64,000 nt of DNA from Spirochaetota bacterium (GTDB taxonomy: Bacteria > Spirochaetota > UBA4802 > JAFGJZ01), in NCBI GenBank assembly GCA_016934935.1, contig JAFGRW010000105.1, forward strand, positions 16,873-80,872, in the 5' to 3' direction. Every line of letters begins with the position of its first letter. Positions within the stretch are counted from its first letter, which is position 1. Below are positions 29,715 through 39,585 of the stretch, piece by piece. A program made the translations under genes and the position numbers. Below the pieces are notes generated by a model, which worked only from the letters and a program-made list of their open reading frames with translations, ran no database searches and had not been told where the DNA came from.

Positions 29715-30521
29715 CTAGCAGAGTTTGTCCCCCCATTTTAACTTTTGACGTAAAATTGAGTAATATCCACGAGAAGGCGCCTTAACCAGTTGTATATATT
29801 TATCCGAGAGTGTAACCTGAACCCTCTCTTTGCCTCCAAGGGCAAGGGAACATTGTCCATCAACCATGCTATGCAAGTCACTCTCTTCGCTTTCGGCATA
29901 AAGCTCTATAATATCACTTCCAGGAACAACTATCGGGCGCGCATTCAAATTATGAGGCGCAATAGGAGTTATAACCACAGCATCAAGTCCCGGTTTGACA
30001 ATTGGCCCGCCTGTAGAAAAGGAATAGGCTGTGGATCCCGTAGGAGTAGCTATTATCACACCGTCTGCCCTGTAAGTGTTTACATACTCCCCATTCGAAG
30101 TTACCACAATGCTGACCATCCTCGCGTGAAGTCCACACTTGGCTACAACAAAATCATTAAGAGCATAATAGCTTGAGCCAGCCGCCCTTATCTCGAGAAA
30201 ACGTCTATTTTCTGTGCTATAGTTTTTTTCTACTATACTGCGAACTGCAAATCTGGCCTCATCAACCCTGACATCTGTTAAAAAACCCAAACTCCCCATA
30301 TTAACTGCAAGAACCGGTTTAGGTTGTTCAATAATATATTTTGAAAAATTTAATAGTGTTCCATCACCGCCAATAACAACAAAAAAATCGGCATCCTCTA
30401 TAGAATCAACAGTCGAAACCGACTCTTCAACAAGACACGATTCAAACTGCTGCCTGAAATTGACAGCCTGTTCCTTATGCGGATTGTGGTAAATGTATGT
30501 TTTTAAATTCCGCATCAGCAT
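29715..30521 (-). CDS. nadK: NAD kinase
   Basis: 268 residues, slightly short of the ~290 typical length. It phosphorylates NAD to NADP. GGDGTLL is the catalytic motif, followed by VNMGSLGFLTD, ALNDFVVAK, YRADGVIIATPTGSTAYSFSTGGPIV and ITPIAPHNLNARPIVV, all conserved in the family. AGGA lies about 5 bases before the first of two nearby ATGs, so the first was used. Monocistronic by position. Confidence 0.95.
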   Translation of the reverse strand: MLMRNLKTYIYHNPHKEQAVNFRQQFESCLVEESVSTVDSIEDADFFVVIGGDGTLLNFSKYIIEQPKPVLAVNMGSLGFLTDVRVDEARFAVRSIVEKNYSTENRRFLEIRAAGSSYYALNDFVVAKCGLHARMVSIVVTSNGEYVNTYRADGVIIATPTGSTAYSFSTGGPIVKPGLDAVVITPIAPHNLNARPIVVPGSDIIELYAESEESDLHSMVDGQCSLALGGKERVQVTLSDKYIQLVKAPSRGYYSILRQKLKWGDKLC

Positions 30522-30868
30522 GAGGTTCCTGTTAAGCTGTTTTTATGAGACATAACATTTCCCTTTTTATATGTCAAAGGTTTTTTGAAACAGATTGCAA
30601 AAGATTACAAATGGATTTAAAACAAACACAGAGACATATCATGAAAGGCTACCCGTTATTTCAAGAAGATAAATATTACAACTGAAATGTTTTCCGGATT
30701 AAAGATTTTTTTGCAACCCTATTGCAGCAGTAGATGTCCATACCATTGAATTGTGACTGTTAAATTTACAAACTGATAATACAGCTTTTACCGGCTCTGG
30801 TTATTTTTAATTTGATGAATCAAGCCAATTTAATAACCTCAGCCGTTATCAGTTACCAGGAGATAATC
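30522..30868. other. divergent intergenic region between nadK and a hypothetical gene
   Basis: About 347 bases without a convincing gene. The only plus-strand short frame is 14 codons and is not called. A candidate promoter for the rightward gene is listed separately at 30751-30780; the leftward promoter of nadK is not obvious. Confidence 0.4.
30751..30780 (+). promoter_or_regulatory. candidate promoter
   Basis: TTGTGA and GATAAT are separated by 18 bases, about 90 bases before the start of the downstream small gene. Pattern match only. Confidence 0.35.
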
Positions 30869-31216
30869 ATGCAACCAGATACATTTAAAGCAATGATACA
30901 GAACCGTTATGCAAATCTTGAGAATATGGTCAAAGCATTATTGCGTCGTAGTTTTGAAACTTCGGTCACTGATAATCTTGAAAAGTATGGTCTCGAAGAA
31001 AAAAACGAAATAATAAGACTGTACAACGGGATGACAAGCGACCTGCAGAACAACCTGAAATCCATATACAACGATTTCATGCAAAAAATCGATAATGTAA
31101 TACAAAACGCTGTAAAAACCTCTGAAAACAACTACAAAATAGCCTGCTACTCGAATGATATTTTCTTCAACGATAACAGTTTTGGAGACACCGGGTCTTC
31201 GGAGCCAGAAGAATAG
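30869..31216 (+). CDS. small hypothetical helical protein
   Basis: 115 residues from MQPDTFKAM, chosen because AGGAGAT lies 6 bases upstream. It appears all-helical with long amphipathic stretches (NLENMVKALLRRSFE, MTSDLQNNLKSIYNDFMQKIDNVIQNAVKTSENN) and an acidic tail ending EPEE. No family recognised. The stop codon lies within the 5' arm of a strong hairpin, so it is a single-gene transcript. Confidence 0.55.
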   Translation: MQPDTFKAMIQNRYANLENMVKALLRRSFETSVTDNLEKYGLEEKNEIIRLYNGMTSDLQNNLKSIYNDFMQKIDNVIQNAVKTSENNYKIACYSNDIFFNDNSFGDTGSSEPEE

Positions 31217-31233
31217 GGAAATCTCCCTATTCT
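31210..31233 (+). terminator. hairpin terminator
   Basis: A perfect 10-bp stem (AGAATAGGGA / TCCCTATTCT) with a 4-base loop begins inside the stop region of the small helical-protein gene. An A-rich run follows a few bases later rather than an immediate U-tract, so termination strength is uncertain. Confidence 0.6.
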
Positions 31234-31397
31234 CACTCATAAAAAAAAATAATTTGACACTATTTCGACTGCTTTAATAAGTTTACCTTTCGTGTTATAA
31301 ATGATTATTTGAAACATACCCTTACCGTATGGGGTACCTGTTTATCTTGATAATTACCTGCTTATTGTTAAAAACTACTTAAATGAGGGATAGCTGC

Positions 31398-33071
31398 ATG
31401 AAAGGTGCGCGCCAGGTCGTAGAAAGTCTGATCAAAGAGAATGTGGAGATTATGTTCGGATACCCGGGGGGGGTTCTGATACCTATTTTTCATGAACTTC
31501 ATGACAGTCCGATAAACTTCATACTGACACGTCACGAACAGGGAGCAATACACGCTGCTGACGGTTACGCAAGAGCTACAGGCAAACCGGGAGTATGCAT
31601 AGCAACATCCGGACCAGGTGCAACTAACCTTATAACAGGGCTGGCAAATGCTCATATGGATTCTATTCCACTCGTTGTAATAACCGGTCAGGTTTCCACA
31701 GACATGATAGGAAACGACGCTTTCCAGGAAGCCGATGTTACAGGAATTACACGCCCCGTCACAAAACACAACTACCTTGTACAGGATATTCATGATCTTG
31801 CACGCATAATCAAGGAAGCATTCTATATTGCGACCACAGGCCGTCCCGGCCCGGTACTGATCGATATACCTGTAAATATCTCTAATTCAGATTGCGAATA
31901 TGACTACGATAAACCTGTGGACATCCGGGGATACAAACCTGTTTACGAAGGTCATCCGATGCAAATCAAAAAAGCCGCACAAATGATTAAAAAATCCAAA
32001 CGCCCTGTGATTTATTCCGGCGGTGGAGTAATTCTTGGAGACGCTTCCAAAGAACTTACTGAATTTGCGCGCAAAACCGGAATACCTGTAACAACCACTC
32101 TTTTAGGTTTGGGAGCTTTTCCGGAAACCGACGAGCTATCGCTTGAGATGCTCGGAATGCACGGCACATATTACGCGAATCATACTGTAAATGAATCGGA
32201 TCTTCTTATTGCCGTCGGAGCAAGATTTGACGATCGGGTAACCGGCAAAATATCAGATTTTATTCCAAATGCCAAGGTAATACATATAGACATAGATCCT
32301 GCTTCTGTTTCGAAAAATGTGGTTGTAGATATCCCAATAGTTGGAGATTGCAAACATATTCTACAAGAACTTATAAATATCGTTGAGAAACCGGATATCG
32401 CTCCCTGGATTCAGGAAGTCAAACAGATGAAAGCCACACATCCCCTCTACTATGATACTGAAAGCAAAAAGCTTAAACCGCAATACGTAGTAGAGCGTAT
32501 CTATGAAATTACAAAGGGTGACGCGGTAATCACTACCGAGGTTGGACAGAATCAGATGTGGGCAGCTCAGTTTTATAAATTCAGCAAACCTAGAACATTT
32601 ATATCTTCCGGTGGTCTGGGTACTATGGGCTTCGGATTGCCGGCTGCCATAGGTGCGCAACTTGGAGTTCCTGATAAACGGGTCATAAACATTGCCGGTG
32701 ATGGTTCCATTCAAATGAACATACAAGAGCTTATAGTTGCTGTTCAGCACAGACTGCCAATTGTTATAGCTATTCTTAATAATGGATTTTTAGGAATGGT
32801 ACGTCAATGGCAGCAGCTATTCTACGACAAAAGGTATTCACAAACCTGTATAAAGTGTGCTCCTGACTTTGTTAAACTGGCAGAAGCTTATGGCGCGTTA
32901 GGTATACGTGTAGATAAAAAAGATGATGTTGATGAAGCCATAGAGAAAGCCCTCTCTATAACGGATCGTCCTGTAATAATTGATTTTACCGTGGAAAAAG
33001 AGGAAAACGTTTATCCCTTTGTTCCTTCGGGTAAAACAGTAAAAGAAACAATTTTAAGGGAGCTTGCTTAA
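31398..33071 (+). CDS. ilvB: acetolactate synthase large subunit
   Basis: About 557 residues. It condenses pyruvate with pyruvate or 2-oxobutyrate, the first common step of branched-chain amino acid synthesis. The ThDP-binding Glu is in [22 protein letters not shown], and the ThDP/Mg motif runs from [12 protein letters not shown] to [14 protein letters not shown]-region elements ([11 protein letters not shown]) are present. GAGGGAT lies upstream of the ATG at 31398; an ATG five codons earlier lacks a site. Its stop shares a base with the start of ilvN (TAATG). No leader peptide with repeated Ile, Leu or Val codons is visible. Confidence 0.95.
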   Translation: MKGARQVVESLIKENVEIMFGYPGGVLIPIFHELHDSPINFILTRHEQGAIHAADGYARATGKPGVCIATSGPGATNLITGLANAHMDSIPLVVITGQVSTDMIGNDAFQEADVTGITRPVTKHNYLVQDIHDLARIIKEAFYIATTGRPGPVLIDIPVNISNSDCEYDYDKPVDIRGYKPVYEGHPMQIKKAAQMIKKSKRPVIYSGGGVILGDASKELTEFARKTGIPVTTTLLGLGAFPETDELSLEMLGMHGTYYANHTVNESDLLIAVGARFDDRVTGKISDFIPNAKVIHIDIDPASVSKNVVVDIPIVGDCKHILQELINIVEKPDIAPWIQEVKQMKATHPLYYDTESKKLKPQYVVERIYEITKGDAVITTEVGQNQMWAAQFYKFSKPRTFISSGGLGTMGFGLPAAIGAQLGVPDKRVINIAGDGSIQMNIQELIVAVQHRLPIVIAILNNGFLGMVRQWQQLFYDKRYSQTCIKCAPDFVKLAEAYGALGIRVDKKDDVDEAIEKALSITDRPVIIDFTVEKEENVYPFVPSGKTVKETILRELA

Positions 33072-33553
33072 TGGAACAATATGTACTGTCGGTTAAAGTC
33101 GAAAACAGATCGGGTGTGCTGGCAAGAGTTGTTGGCCTTTTCTCGGCACGCGGTTACAATATAGATTCACTTTCCGTAAGTAAAACAGAAGATAGCGAAG
33201 TTTCGGTTATAACAATTGTCGTTCACGGTAACGACCGTGTAATTGAACAGGTAAAAAAACAGCTGAACAAACTGATCGATGTTATCAAGGTTTATGACCA
33301 TACAAATATTCCCGCAGCTCAGCGCGAAATCGCAATAGTAAAGATTCAGCTAACACCTGTGAAACGCGTTGAAGTTTTTCAGATCGCTCAGACATTTGGT
33401 GCCGAAATCATTGATATTTCTCAAAAGTCACTCTCTTTACAGGTTGTTGGTCACCCGACAAAAATAGAAAACTTTATAGATATCATCCGCAATTACGGAA
33501 TCAAAGAGCTTATACGAAGCGGTCGTGTCTCTTTTGCTCGTGACCGCGCGTAA
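33071..33553 (+). CDS. ilvN: acetolactate synthase small (regulatory) subunit
   Basis: 160 residues, the usual length. The N-terminal ACT domain (VLSVKVENRSGVLARVVGLFSARGYNIDSLSV) binds valine for feedback control in known enzymes, and the C-terminal domain (EIIDISQKSLSLQVVGHPTKIENFI) completes the subunit. It overlaps ilvB by one base, as expected for equimolar subunits. Followed after 6 bases by a methyltransferase gene. Confidence 0.95.
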   Translation: MEQYVLSVKVENRSGVLARVVGLFSARGYNIDSLSVSKTEDSEVSVITIVVHGNDRVIEQVKKQLNKLIDVIKVYDHTNIPAAQREIAIVKIQLTPVKRVEVFQIAQTFGAEIIDISQKSLSLQVVGHPTKIENFIDIIRNYGIKELIRSGRVSFARDRA

Positions 33554-33559
33554 TATCAG

Positions 33560-34246
33560 ATGCCAATAGAAAGTATAACCGTAAACGAAAAACTTCTAGC
33601 TTATATAACTTCGGTTTCACTTCGTGAAAACCATTTTTTAGAGATGGTGCGTAAACGAACTGAGACTCATCCTTGTGCCAAAATGCTCATTACTCCTGAA
33701 CAGGCTCAGTTTATGACAATGCTTATTAAACTAATAGGCGCAAAAAAATGTCTCGAAATCGGCGTCTTTACCGGTTATTCGACACTTGCAACTGCCTTGG
33801 GACTGCCGGAAGACGGCAAGATTATAGCTATTGACCGATCACGCGAGTGGACATCCCGGGCGCTTCGTCACTGGCAAGAAGCCGGAGTTGATGATAAGAT
33901 AGAACTGCGTGTTGGAGAAGGAATGGTTCTTATTCCGGCGCTTATAGATGAAGGTCACACAAACACATTTGATTTTATTTTTATCGATGCGGATAAAAAA
34001 AATTACGAAAACTACTATCAGATGGCAGTAACACTGTGTAAACCGAACGGACTTATAATGGTCGACAATACTCTTTGGCGTGGTTCGGTAATACAAAAAG
34101 ATACAGAAGACCTGTCAGCCAAACAACTAAAATCATTCAACAGGATGGTTTTTGAAGACAACAGGGTCGATATAACAGTTTTACCCATGGCAGACGGTAT
34201 ACATCTGATACGTAAAAAAGGAGAAGCCGATGAGCTGGATATATGA
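33560..34246 (+). CDS. class I SAM O-methyltransferase (caffeoyl-CoA type)
   Basis: 228 residues of the Methyltransf_3 family. The SAM site is in CLEIGVFTGYSTLATALGLP, with the acidic residue at IIAIDRS. The metal-binding Asp is in FIFIDADKKNY, with VDNTLWRG after it. Bacterial members methylate hydroxyls of small catechol-like molecules; the substrate is unknown. It overlaps the thioesterase gene by 17 bases and follows ilvN closely, although no pathway link to valine synthesis is evident. Confidence 0.85.
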   Translation: MPIESITVNEKLLAYITSVSLRENHFLEMVRKRTETHPCAKMLITPEQAQFMTMLIKLIGAKKCLEIGVFTGYSTLATALGLPEDGKIIAIDRSREWTSRALRHWQEAGVDDKIELRVGEGMVLIPALIDEGHTNTFDFIFIDADKKNYENYYQMAVTLCKPNGLIMVDNTLWRGSVIQKDTEDLSAKQLKSFNRMVFEDNRVDITVLPMADGIHLIRKKGEADELDI

Positions 34247-34634
34247 AAAAAATTTCGAAGTCCGGGATTACGAATGCGACCTGCAGGGTATTGTAAATAA
34301 TGCCGTATACCAAAACTATCTTGAACATACCCGTAATTCGTTTCTTAAAGAAAAAGGTCCGGATCTTAAGGCTCTTCACGATCAGGGAATTGATGCGGTT
34401 GTTGCCCGTATCGAAATAGATTACAAGTTTCCGTTAAGGGCATCTGACAATTTTTTCTGTCGTCTGGCTGTCAAACGAGACGGTGAACTCAAGCTTGTCT
34501 TTAACCAGGAAATTGTACTGAAAGACAGCCAAAAACTTTGCGCCAGAGCAAAAGTAGTTGTTGTTTGCCTGGAAAATGGAAAAGTGAGTATGCCGAAGGT
34601 CATTATAGATTCGTTTAGTGAATTTCTCGAATAA
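34230..34634 (+). CDS. YbgC/4HBT-type acyl-CoA thioesterase
   Basis: 134 residues with the hotdog-fold 4HBT pattern: VRDYECDLQGIVNNAVYQNYLEHTRNSFL, in which the D-x-x-G-x-V-N-N core holds the catalytic Asp, then ARIEIDYKFPLRASD. It hydrolyses acyl-CoA thioesters; family members act on short- to medium-chain or 4-hydroxybenzoyl-CoA. Last gene of the ilvBN run. Confidence 0.85.
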   Translation: MSWIYEKNFEVRDYECDLQGIVNNAVYQNYLEHTRNSFLKEKGPDLKALHDQGIDAVVARIEIDYKFPLRASDNFFCRLAVKRDGELKLVFNQEIVLKDSQKLCARAKVVVVCLENGKVSMPKVIIDSFSEFLE

Positions 34635-34648
34635 GTAATTATGAAATT

Positions 34649-35320
34649 CTAAAAGAGTGTCGGGTTTTCAGGCGATGAATAGGGCTGTATCAGACCAGGA
34701 TGATTGTTTGAAACCTTATTGACTTCTGGAGATACCTCTACGGATTCGAGTTTAATATTCCTGCCAAGGTTCAATAAATTATTACTATTGATTTCACATT
34801 CAAGCCAGCTTTTCTCCTCATCTGGTCTCAAAATCAAGGGCATACGATCATGTAGCCTGCTGACTTCCTCATCAGCGGGTCGTGTAATTATCGTAAAACA
34901 GTATATACCCATATTATCTTCACCAGGTATATAATCCCATAGCCCTGCCAGAGAAATTATTTCGTCTTTTGTTGTGAACAGAAATGGTCTTTTGTTGCGA
35001 CCTTCACGCTTCCACTCATAAAATCCGCTTACAGGTATAATACAATGTTTTCTCCCAATCAAATTTTTAAACATTTTCTTTTGTTCCAGGGTCTCGGCAC
35101 GGGCATTTATATTATTATAAGCCGGCCTATTTTTCCCTGGTACAGAAAGTTCCAAGCCCCACCGATAAAATGATAACTTTTCTCTGTCTGCCGAAGATAT
35201 AACAGGTAAAATCTGTGCGGGTGCGGCATTATATGTGGGGTTAAAAAGCGAAGGTACGGATATACCGTACCGCTCTTCGATTACTTTTGAGGTATGAATA
35301 AAACAGAAACGTCCACACAT
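34649..35320 (-). CDS. HMCES/YedK-type abasic-site DNA-protein crosslink protein
   Basis: 223 residues of the SRAP family. Cys2 (MCGRF) is the residue that forms the crosslink to abasic sites in single-stranded DNA. Supporting residues are NINARAET, SGFYEWKR with the catalytic Glu, and the His in LHDRMPLIL. The family shields abasic sites during replication. It starts 3 bases after the upstream gene's stop, so the two are co-transcribed. Confidence 0.92.
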   Translation of the reverse strand: MCGRFCFIHTSKVIEERYGISVPSLFNPTYNAAPAQILPVISSADREKLSFYRWGLELSVPGKNRPAYNNINARAETLEQKKMFKNLIGRKHCIIPVSGFYEWKREGRNKRPFLFTTKDEIISLAGLWDYIPGEDNMGIYCFTIITRPADEEVSRLHDRMPLILRPDEEKSWLECEINSNNLLNLGRNIKLESVEVSPEVNKVSNNHPGLIQPYSSPENPTLF

Positions 35321-35323
35321 CTA

Positions 35324-35848
35324 TCAGGAAACTTCCGCGTTTGCCCTGTTCTCCTCAAACCCTGCATACCAGAGTACTTCTTCAGGGGAGAACTTATCAA
35401 CTATACCGATATTGCAATAATAGTCTTTCAAAATCTTTAGATGCAGAATCTCCTGTTCTTCTTCAGAATAGTTTTCAGTACTATTCAGAATAATTTCGTT
35501 ACTGGTTTTTTCGACCCACTCAAAAAAATCAGCACTGTGCTCACAAAATATCTGATATCCGCTCATAATATCAAACTTTATTGTATCAACCACTTTTCGT
35601 AACTCTTCATCCGAATAGCGTACAGCATCAAATACAAGCTCACTCTGAAAGTAGTCACCCCATGTAATTACTTCCGGTTCCACGCCAAAACGGTCAAGTA
35701 AAGACGCCACGGTCTTTTCTCCAATATATCCCTTGGTAGCGACGCGATCAACAAATTCCTTTAATTCGATAAGCATATTCACTTTATGCATATTTATGCG
35801 TCCCTGGTTTACAAAGGGTAAAACACTGTCACTTAATAGACGTTTCAT
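35324..35848 (-). CDS. hypothetical protein
   Basis: 174 residues, mostly helical, acidic, with no recognised motif. GGAG lies 8 bases before the ATG. Residues about 25-60 (MLIELKEFVDRVATKGYIGEKTVASLLDRFGVEPEVITWGDYF) look like a helical bundle. It is the first gene of a two-gene transcript with the HMCES-type gene, so a DNA-damage connection is possible but only from position. Confidence 0.5.
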   Translation of the reverse strand: MKRLLSDSVLPFVNQGRINMHKVNMLIELKEFVDRVATKGYIGEKTVASLLDRFGVEPEVITWGDYFQSELVFDAVRYSDEELRKVVDTIKFDIMSGYQIFCEHSADFFEWVEKTSNEIILNSTENYSEEEQEILHLKILKDYYCNIGIVDKFSPEEVLWYAGFEENRANAEVS

Positions 35849-36171
35849 ATTATTTGCTCCGGTTCATAAAATATCAAAAACTAAAAATAAAAAAAATACA
35901 TTGTTCTGGTTCGTCTTTTTATAAATATCGGAGCTTTACCCTATTCCATTAGAAAATATTGCTTAAAGACAATTTTTATGACTTCTTTTTTTATTTTTTT
36001 GTAATCAAGGTCGATACTGTTAATGTATGTATGTATTTTAATCAGCAATGTTCAATCAAACAATATAAAAATACCATTGACGTAATTGAGTGCAAAATAA
36101 TATCAAGTACAAAGTAAGTTTCAATTTTTACTTATGAAACAAAATTCTGAATAAAAATTCACCGAGGACAA
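35849..36171. other. AT-rich divergent intergenic region
   Basis: About 323 bases between the hypothetical gene and the cNMP-binding gene. No gene seen. TTGACG at 36077-36082 with TAATAT 15 bases later is the best rightward promoter candidate, but the spacing is short. Confidence 0.35.
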
Positions 36172-37392
36172 ATGGCTCAAGGGCACTTTAAAGTAGAGAA
36201 CTACCACCCTAATTCGTTTATCATCGTTGAAGGCAAACAGAGCGCGGGAACCTTTTTCATAATTCTTAAGGGTCGCGTTAAAATCAACAATCAGAATCCT
36301 TCAATTGCCGACAGAAACAACAAAATTCTGGACCCAGGTGATTTTTTCGGTGTTATTTCATGTATGAGTACACATGCTCGTATAGAAACCGCAGTTTCAC
36401 TTGAAATGGTATCTGTAATTGTGGTACGCAGGGAACAGTTTGGCGAGCTTATTCAACGTAACCCCGATATCGCCATGAAAATAATCCGCTTCTTTTCGCG
36501 TCAGTTACGCTTTTTTGATAACTCAATAACAAAACTGACTCTTAAGGATCAGGCGGAGGAAAACCCGGAACACCTTTATCAAATAGGTGAATATTATCTG
36601 GTCAAAAGGGCTTTCAATCATGCAGCCTATGCTTTTCAACGCTACCTGCAATACTGCCCAGCCGGTAAAAACTCTGAACGATCGCTACACCGTTTAAAAC
36701 AGCTTAAAGCGCCTTTTAAAGCACCTGAACCACCTCCGACCAAAGGGCTTACACGCACATATAAAGATAACACCATGATTTTTTGCGAGAACGAATTCGG
36801 TTTTGAACTGTTTATCATACAATCCGGACAGGTAAAGATAACAAAGGTTGTTGATGAAGAGATACTTTTGGCCATGCTCAAACCCGGTGACGTATTTGGT
36901 GAAATGGCATTACTGGATAACAGGCCTCGAAGTGCGTCTGCTATAACTTTTGGTGATGTTGCCGTTATGGTAATCAATAAAGACAATTTCGAAACAATGG
37001 TAATATCACAACCGCAGCTTGCAACTCGACTAATAGTGTTACTTAGCGAACGGATATGGACCGCGAAACGACAGCTTGAGAATCTTACCATCAATGACCA
37101 GATAGGAAGGGCTTATGACATTTTGCTCATCCAGTTAGAAAAACAAAAGATTCAAATTCGCCCAAAGCAGCCGCACAACTTCCAATTTGGTGTCAATGAG
37201 CTTACAAACATGATTGGTGCCACAAAAAAACAGGCTGATGCCTTGATGGTTCAGCTTTTTGCGGAAAAGATAATTACCATTGACGAGGGCAAATTAATAT
37301 GTAATGATATCTTCGAACTGGAAAAAACTGCCCGTTTTTATCTCAAGAAATCAGCTCTGGAACGCAAACGTGAAGCCAATAAAAATTCTTAA
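36172..37392 (+). CDS. dual cyclic-nucleotide-binding protein with TPR segment and winged helix
   Basis: 406 residues. A first cNMP-binding domain (about 5-125) has a degenerate phosphate cassette (FFGVISCMSTHARIETAV). A TPR-like pair follows (about 140-180, YQIGEYYLVKRAFNHAAYAFQRYLQYCP). The second cNMP domain (about 195-300) has a good cassette, FGEMALLDNRPRSASA. The C-terminus (about 330-400) looks like a Crp-type helix-turn-helix (FGVNELTNMIGATKKQADALMVQLF). I recall similar cNMP-TPR proteins in spirochaetes. I infer a cyclic-nucleotide-responsive regulator. GAGGA precedes the ATG. The AsmA-like gene begins inside its 3' end. Confidence 0.75.
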   Translation: MAQGHFKVENYHPNSFIIVEGKQSAGTFFIILKGRVKINNQNPSIADRNNKILDPGDFFGVISCMSTHARIETAVSLEMVSVIVVRREQFGELIQRNPDIAMKIIRFFSRQLRFFDNSITKLTLKDQAEENPEHLYQIGEYYLVKRAFNHAAYAFQRYLQYCPAGKNSERSLHRLKQLKAPFKAPEPPPTKGLTRTYKDNTMIFCENEFGFELFIIQSGQVKITKVVDEEILLAMLKPGDVFGEMALLDNRPRSASAITFGDVAVMVINKDNFETMVISQPQLATRLIVLLSERIWTAKRQLENLTINDQIGRAYDILLIQLEKQKIQIRPKQPHNFQFGVNELTNMIGATKKQADALMVQLFAEKIITIDEGKLICNDIFELEKTARFYLKKSALERKREANKNS

Positions 37393-39445
37393 AGCCTTTT
37401 TTCTGGTAAAAATATCTGCACTTCTTATACTCCTTTTTTTGATTACCTTTGTACTCCTTTTTTTGTTCTTCTTCCCGGAGGAGAAGGTAATCTCAATTAT
37501 AAATCAAAACGCAGAAAATGTGCTTCAACGATCAATCGAAATTGACTCTATAAGCTACAGTCTTCGGGGTGTAAAACTTACCGGTTTTAAGATTATAGAT
37601 CCTGAAACAGAAACACCTCTTTTTACCGCTAAAAGCGTTCAGATTACTTTTGCTCTTGCGCCCCTTTTCCGAAGGCAGTTACAGCTTCAAGACCTTTATG
37701 TAGAAGAACTTAATTTTTCTCTCGATTATAGTAACGGTAGATATAATATTGAAAATTTGATCGAAGATATCAAACTTGGCAGCACAAAATCCGGTGGAAA
37801 TTTTACATCCCGATTGCCCGACATACATCTCAAGGAATGTACCATTGAAGTTGCCAATACCAGTGATTTTCTTGCGCCTCTCAAGGGAACCTACATAATT
37901 GACGGTTCGATATTTCTCGAAAATGGATCCGAACCAGTATTCGACTCTTTTATTATTACCCTACCTGCGCAAAGAGGCAAAATTGAAACCGATTTAACAG
38001 TAAATCTTGAAGGTGACTCGTTTAATCTCACCGGAAAGGCAAATCTGGATGAAGTTAACCTTAGTTGGATTTATCTCTTTGGAGCTCCGAATCCGCCGCA
38101 ACTTCCATACCGCGTCACCAGCGGAACAATCGAAAATCTAGTCATAACTTCTGAATATACAGAAGGTGATATTGGTAAGCTTACATGTACTCTTAACACC
38201 GGCGATTTGTTACAAGTCAAAGGCGGTCACTGTCGTGTTTACCATTCGCCGAAGGTGCTTGTTTTGGACCAAAACAACGGGCAAATTGGAAACAGCGGCT
38301 CTTTCTTTGTGCAAAACCTAACTGTAGGTATTACAGAAGATTACTCATCATTTAATATTTCAGCCGAAGATACAGCCTTGGAAAAAATTTCCGTAATGAT
38401 CCCCCCCATTGAGGATATGCCACTTCATGGTAAACTTAACGGTAAACTTCAATACGACGGAAAACTTTTTAACGGAACTGTAAAAATATCAAACGGAGGT
38501 TATGGTAAAACCCTTCAAGGTGTTAACGGTTCTTTTAGCGTAGTCAATAACCGGTTTAGACACGAGAATATCAATGTTTTGATTATGAATCAGCCGGTGG
38601 TTATTTCCGCTGCATCTACAAGTTCTTCGTTTGATAATTTTGCCATTAATGTAGTTTCTGACAAATTTATCATCGATACCGAATCAGAAACAGGTCTTAA
38701 CCTGCCCTTTCTAAAAAACACAAACATCAATGGCGTTATAGAGGCTAAGGAGATTATCGTAAACGATATTATTTTAAACAACACTTCCATTGGCTACTCC
38801 CTGGGTAATAGCACTATCATTGTACAGCGATTTAAAACAAACTTTTTTAACGGTTTGTTAACAGGTCGTGCTCAAATAAATCAAGCCACTAACGGAATCA
38901 AAACCGAATTGGATATAAACTTCTCTAATATCCAATTACAGAATCTTCACAATTGGGCAGATCAAATAAAAAATAGATTTTTCGGTATTGCATCCGGAAG
39001 AGTTAACCTGGTAGTAATGAACTCAAACAGTAAAGCTTCTGTTAAAGAAGGGAATTTAGTAATAAGAATAAATAACGGAAAACTCATAAACACGGGTATT
39101 CAGGACAGTTTCGGCCTCATATTAAAGCCTTTACGTTATAAACTGAAAGATCTGGAATTTAAAGAGATGTTTGCAAATATCGAAATAGATAACAACGGCT
39201 ACTCATTTAATACATTTATGTTTAATTCTCCTGACATAAGGGCGTCTGTAAACGGAATGATCAATCACGAAAATGTGGCCAACCTTAATATCACATTGCT
39301 TTTTAACACAAACTTCATACAGGACGTTCCAAACTTCGCCTATCCGCAGTTTTCAAAATACAAAAAAGGCAGTTGGTATATAATTCCTTTGAAAATAAAC
39401 AATAAAGATATAACTGAAAATACTGAAGTAACCATCAGTGAATAA
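37370..39445 (+). CDS. AsmA-family envelope protein
   Basis: About 691 residues from a GTG at 37370 that overlaps the previous gene by 23 bases; start moderately certain. One N-terminal membrane helix (ISALLILLFLITFVLLFLFFF) is followed by the AsmA-type repeating beta-rich region: VLQRSIEIDSISYSLRGVKLTGFKIIDPE near the start and an AsmA-like C-terminal domain (NLVVMNSNSKASVKEGNLVIRINNGKLINTG). AsmA/TamB/YhdP-type proteins are thought to bridge the membranes and move phospholipids. The overlap with the cNMP regulator suggests co-expression. Confidence 0.75.
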   Translation: MKPIKILKAFFLVKISALLILLFLITFVLLFLFFFPEEKVISIINQNAENVLQRSIEIDSISYSLRGVKLTGFKIIDPETETPLFTAKSVQITFALAPLFRRQLQLQDLYVEELNFSLDYSNGRYNIENLIEDIKLGSTKSGGNFTSRLPDIHLKECTIEVANTSDFLAPLKGTYIIDGSIFLENGSEPVFDSFIITLPAQRGKIETDLTVNLEGDSFNLTGKANLDEVNLSWIYLFGAPNPPQLPYRVTSGTIENLVITSEYTEGDIGKLTCTLNTGDLLQVKGGHCRVYHSPKVLVLDQNNGQIGNSGSFFVQNLTVGITEDYSSFNISAEDTALEKISVMIPPIEDMPLHGKLNGKLQYDGKLFNGTVKISNGGYGKTLQGVNGSFSVVNNRFRHENINVLIMNQPVVISAASTSSSFDNFAINVVSDKFIIDTESETGLNLPFLKNTNINGVIEAKEIIVNDIILNNTSIGYSLGNSTIIVQRFKTNFFNGLLTGRAQINQATNGIKTELDINFSNIQLQNLHNWADQIKNRFFGIASGRVNLVVMNSNSKASVKEGNLVIRINNGKLINTGIQDSFGLILKPLRYKLKDLEFKEMFANIEIDNNGYSFNTFMFNSPDIRASVNGMINHENVANLNITLLFNTNFIQDVPNFAYPQFSKYKKGSWYIIPLKINNKDITENTEVTISE

Positions 39446-39585
39446 TCATTTCTATTATACTTGACCTTCATCACAGGCATTCATAATATGCCACCGTATT
39501 CATTTTAATGATCCACTTCAAACAGACTGGATTGTTCACACTAACATAATTGTTCTATTCTATTATACATATTGGAGAAAATGTA

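Noticed and set aside
31234..31397. Attenuator or T-box before ilvBN
   Set aside because: No leader peptide with repeated branched-chain codons and no T-box motif seen; a TTGACA at 31254 lacks a fitting -10.
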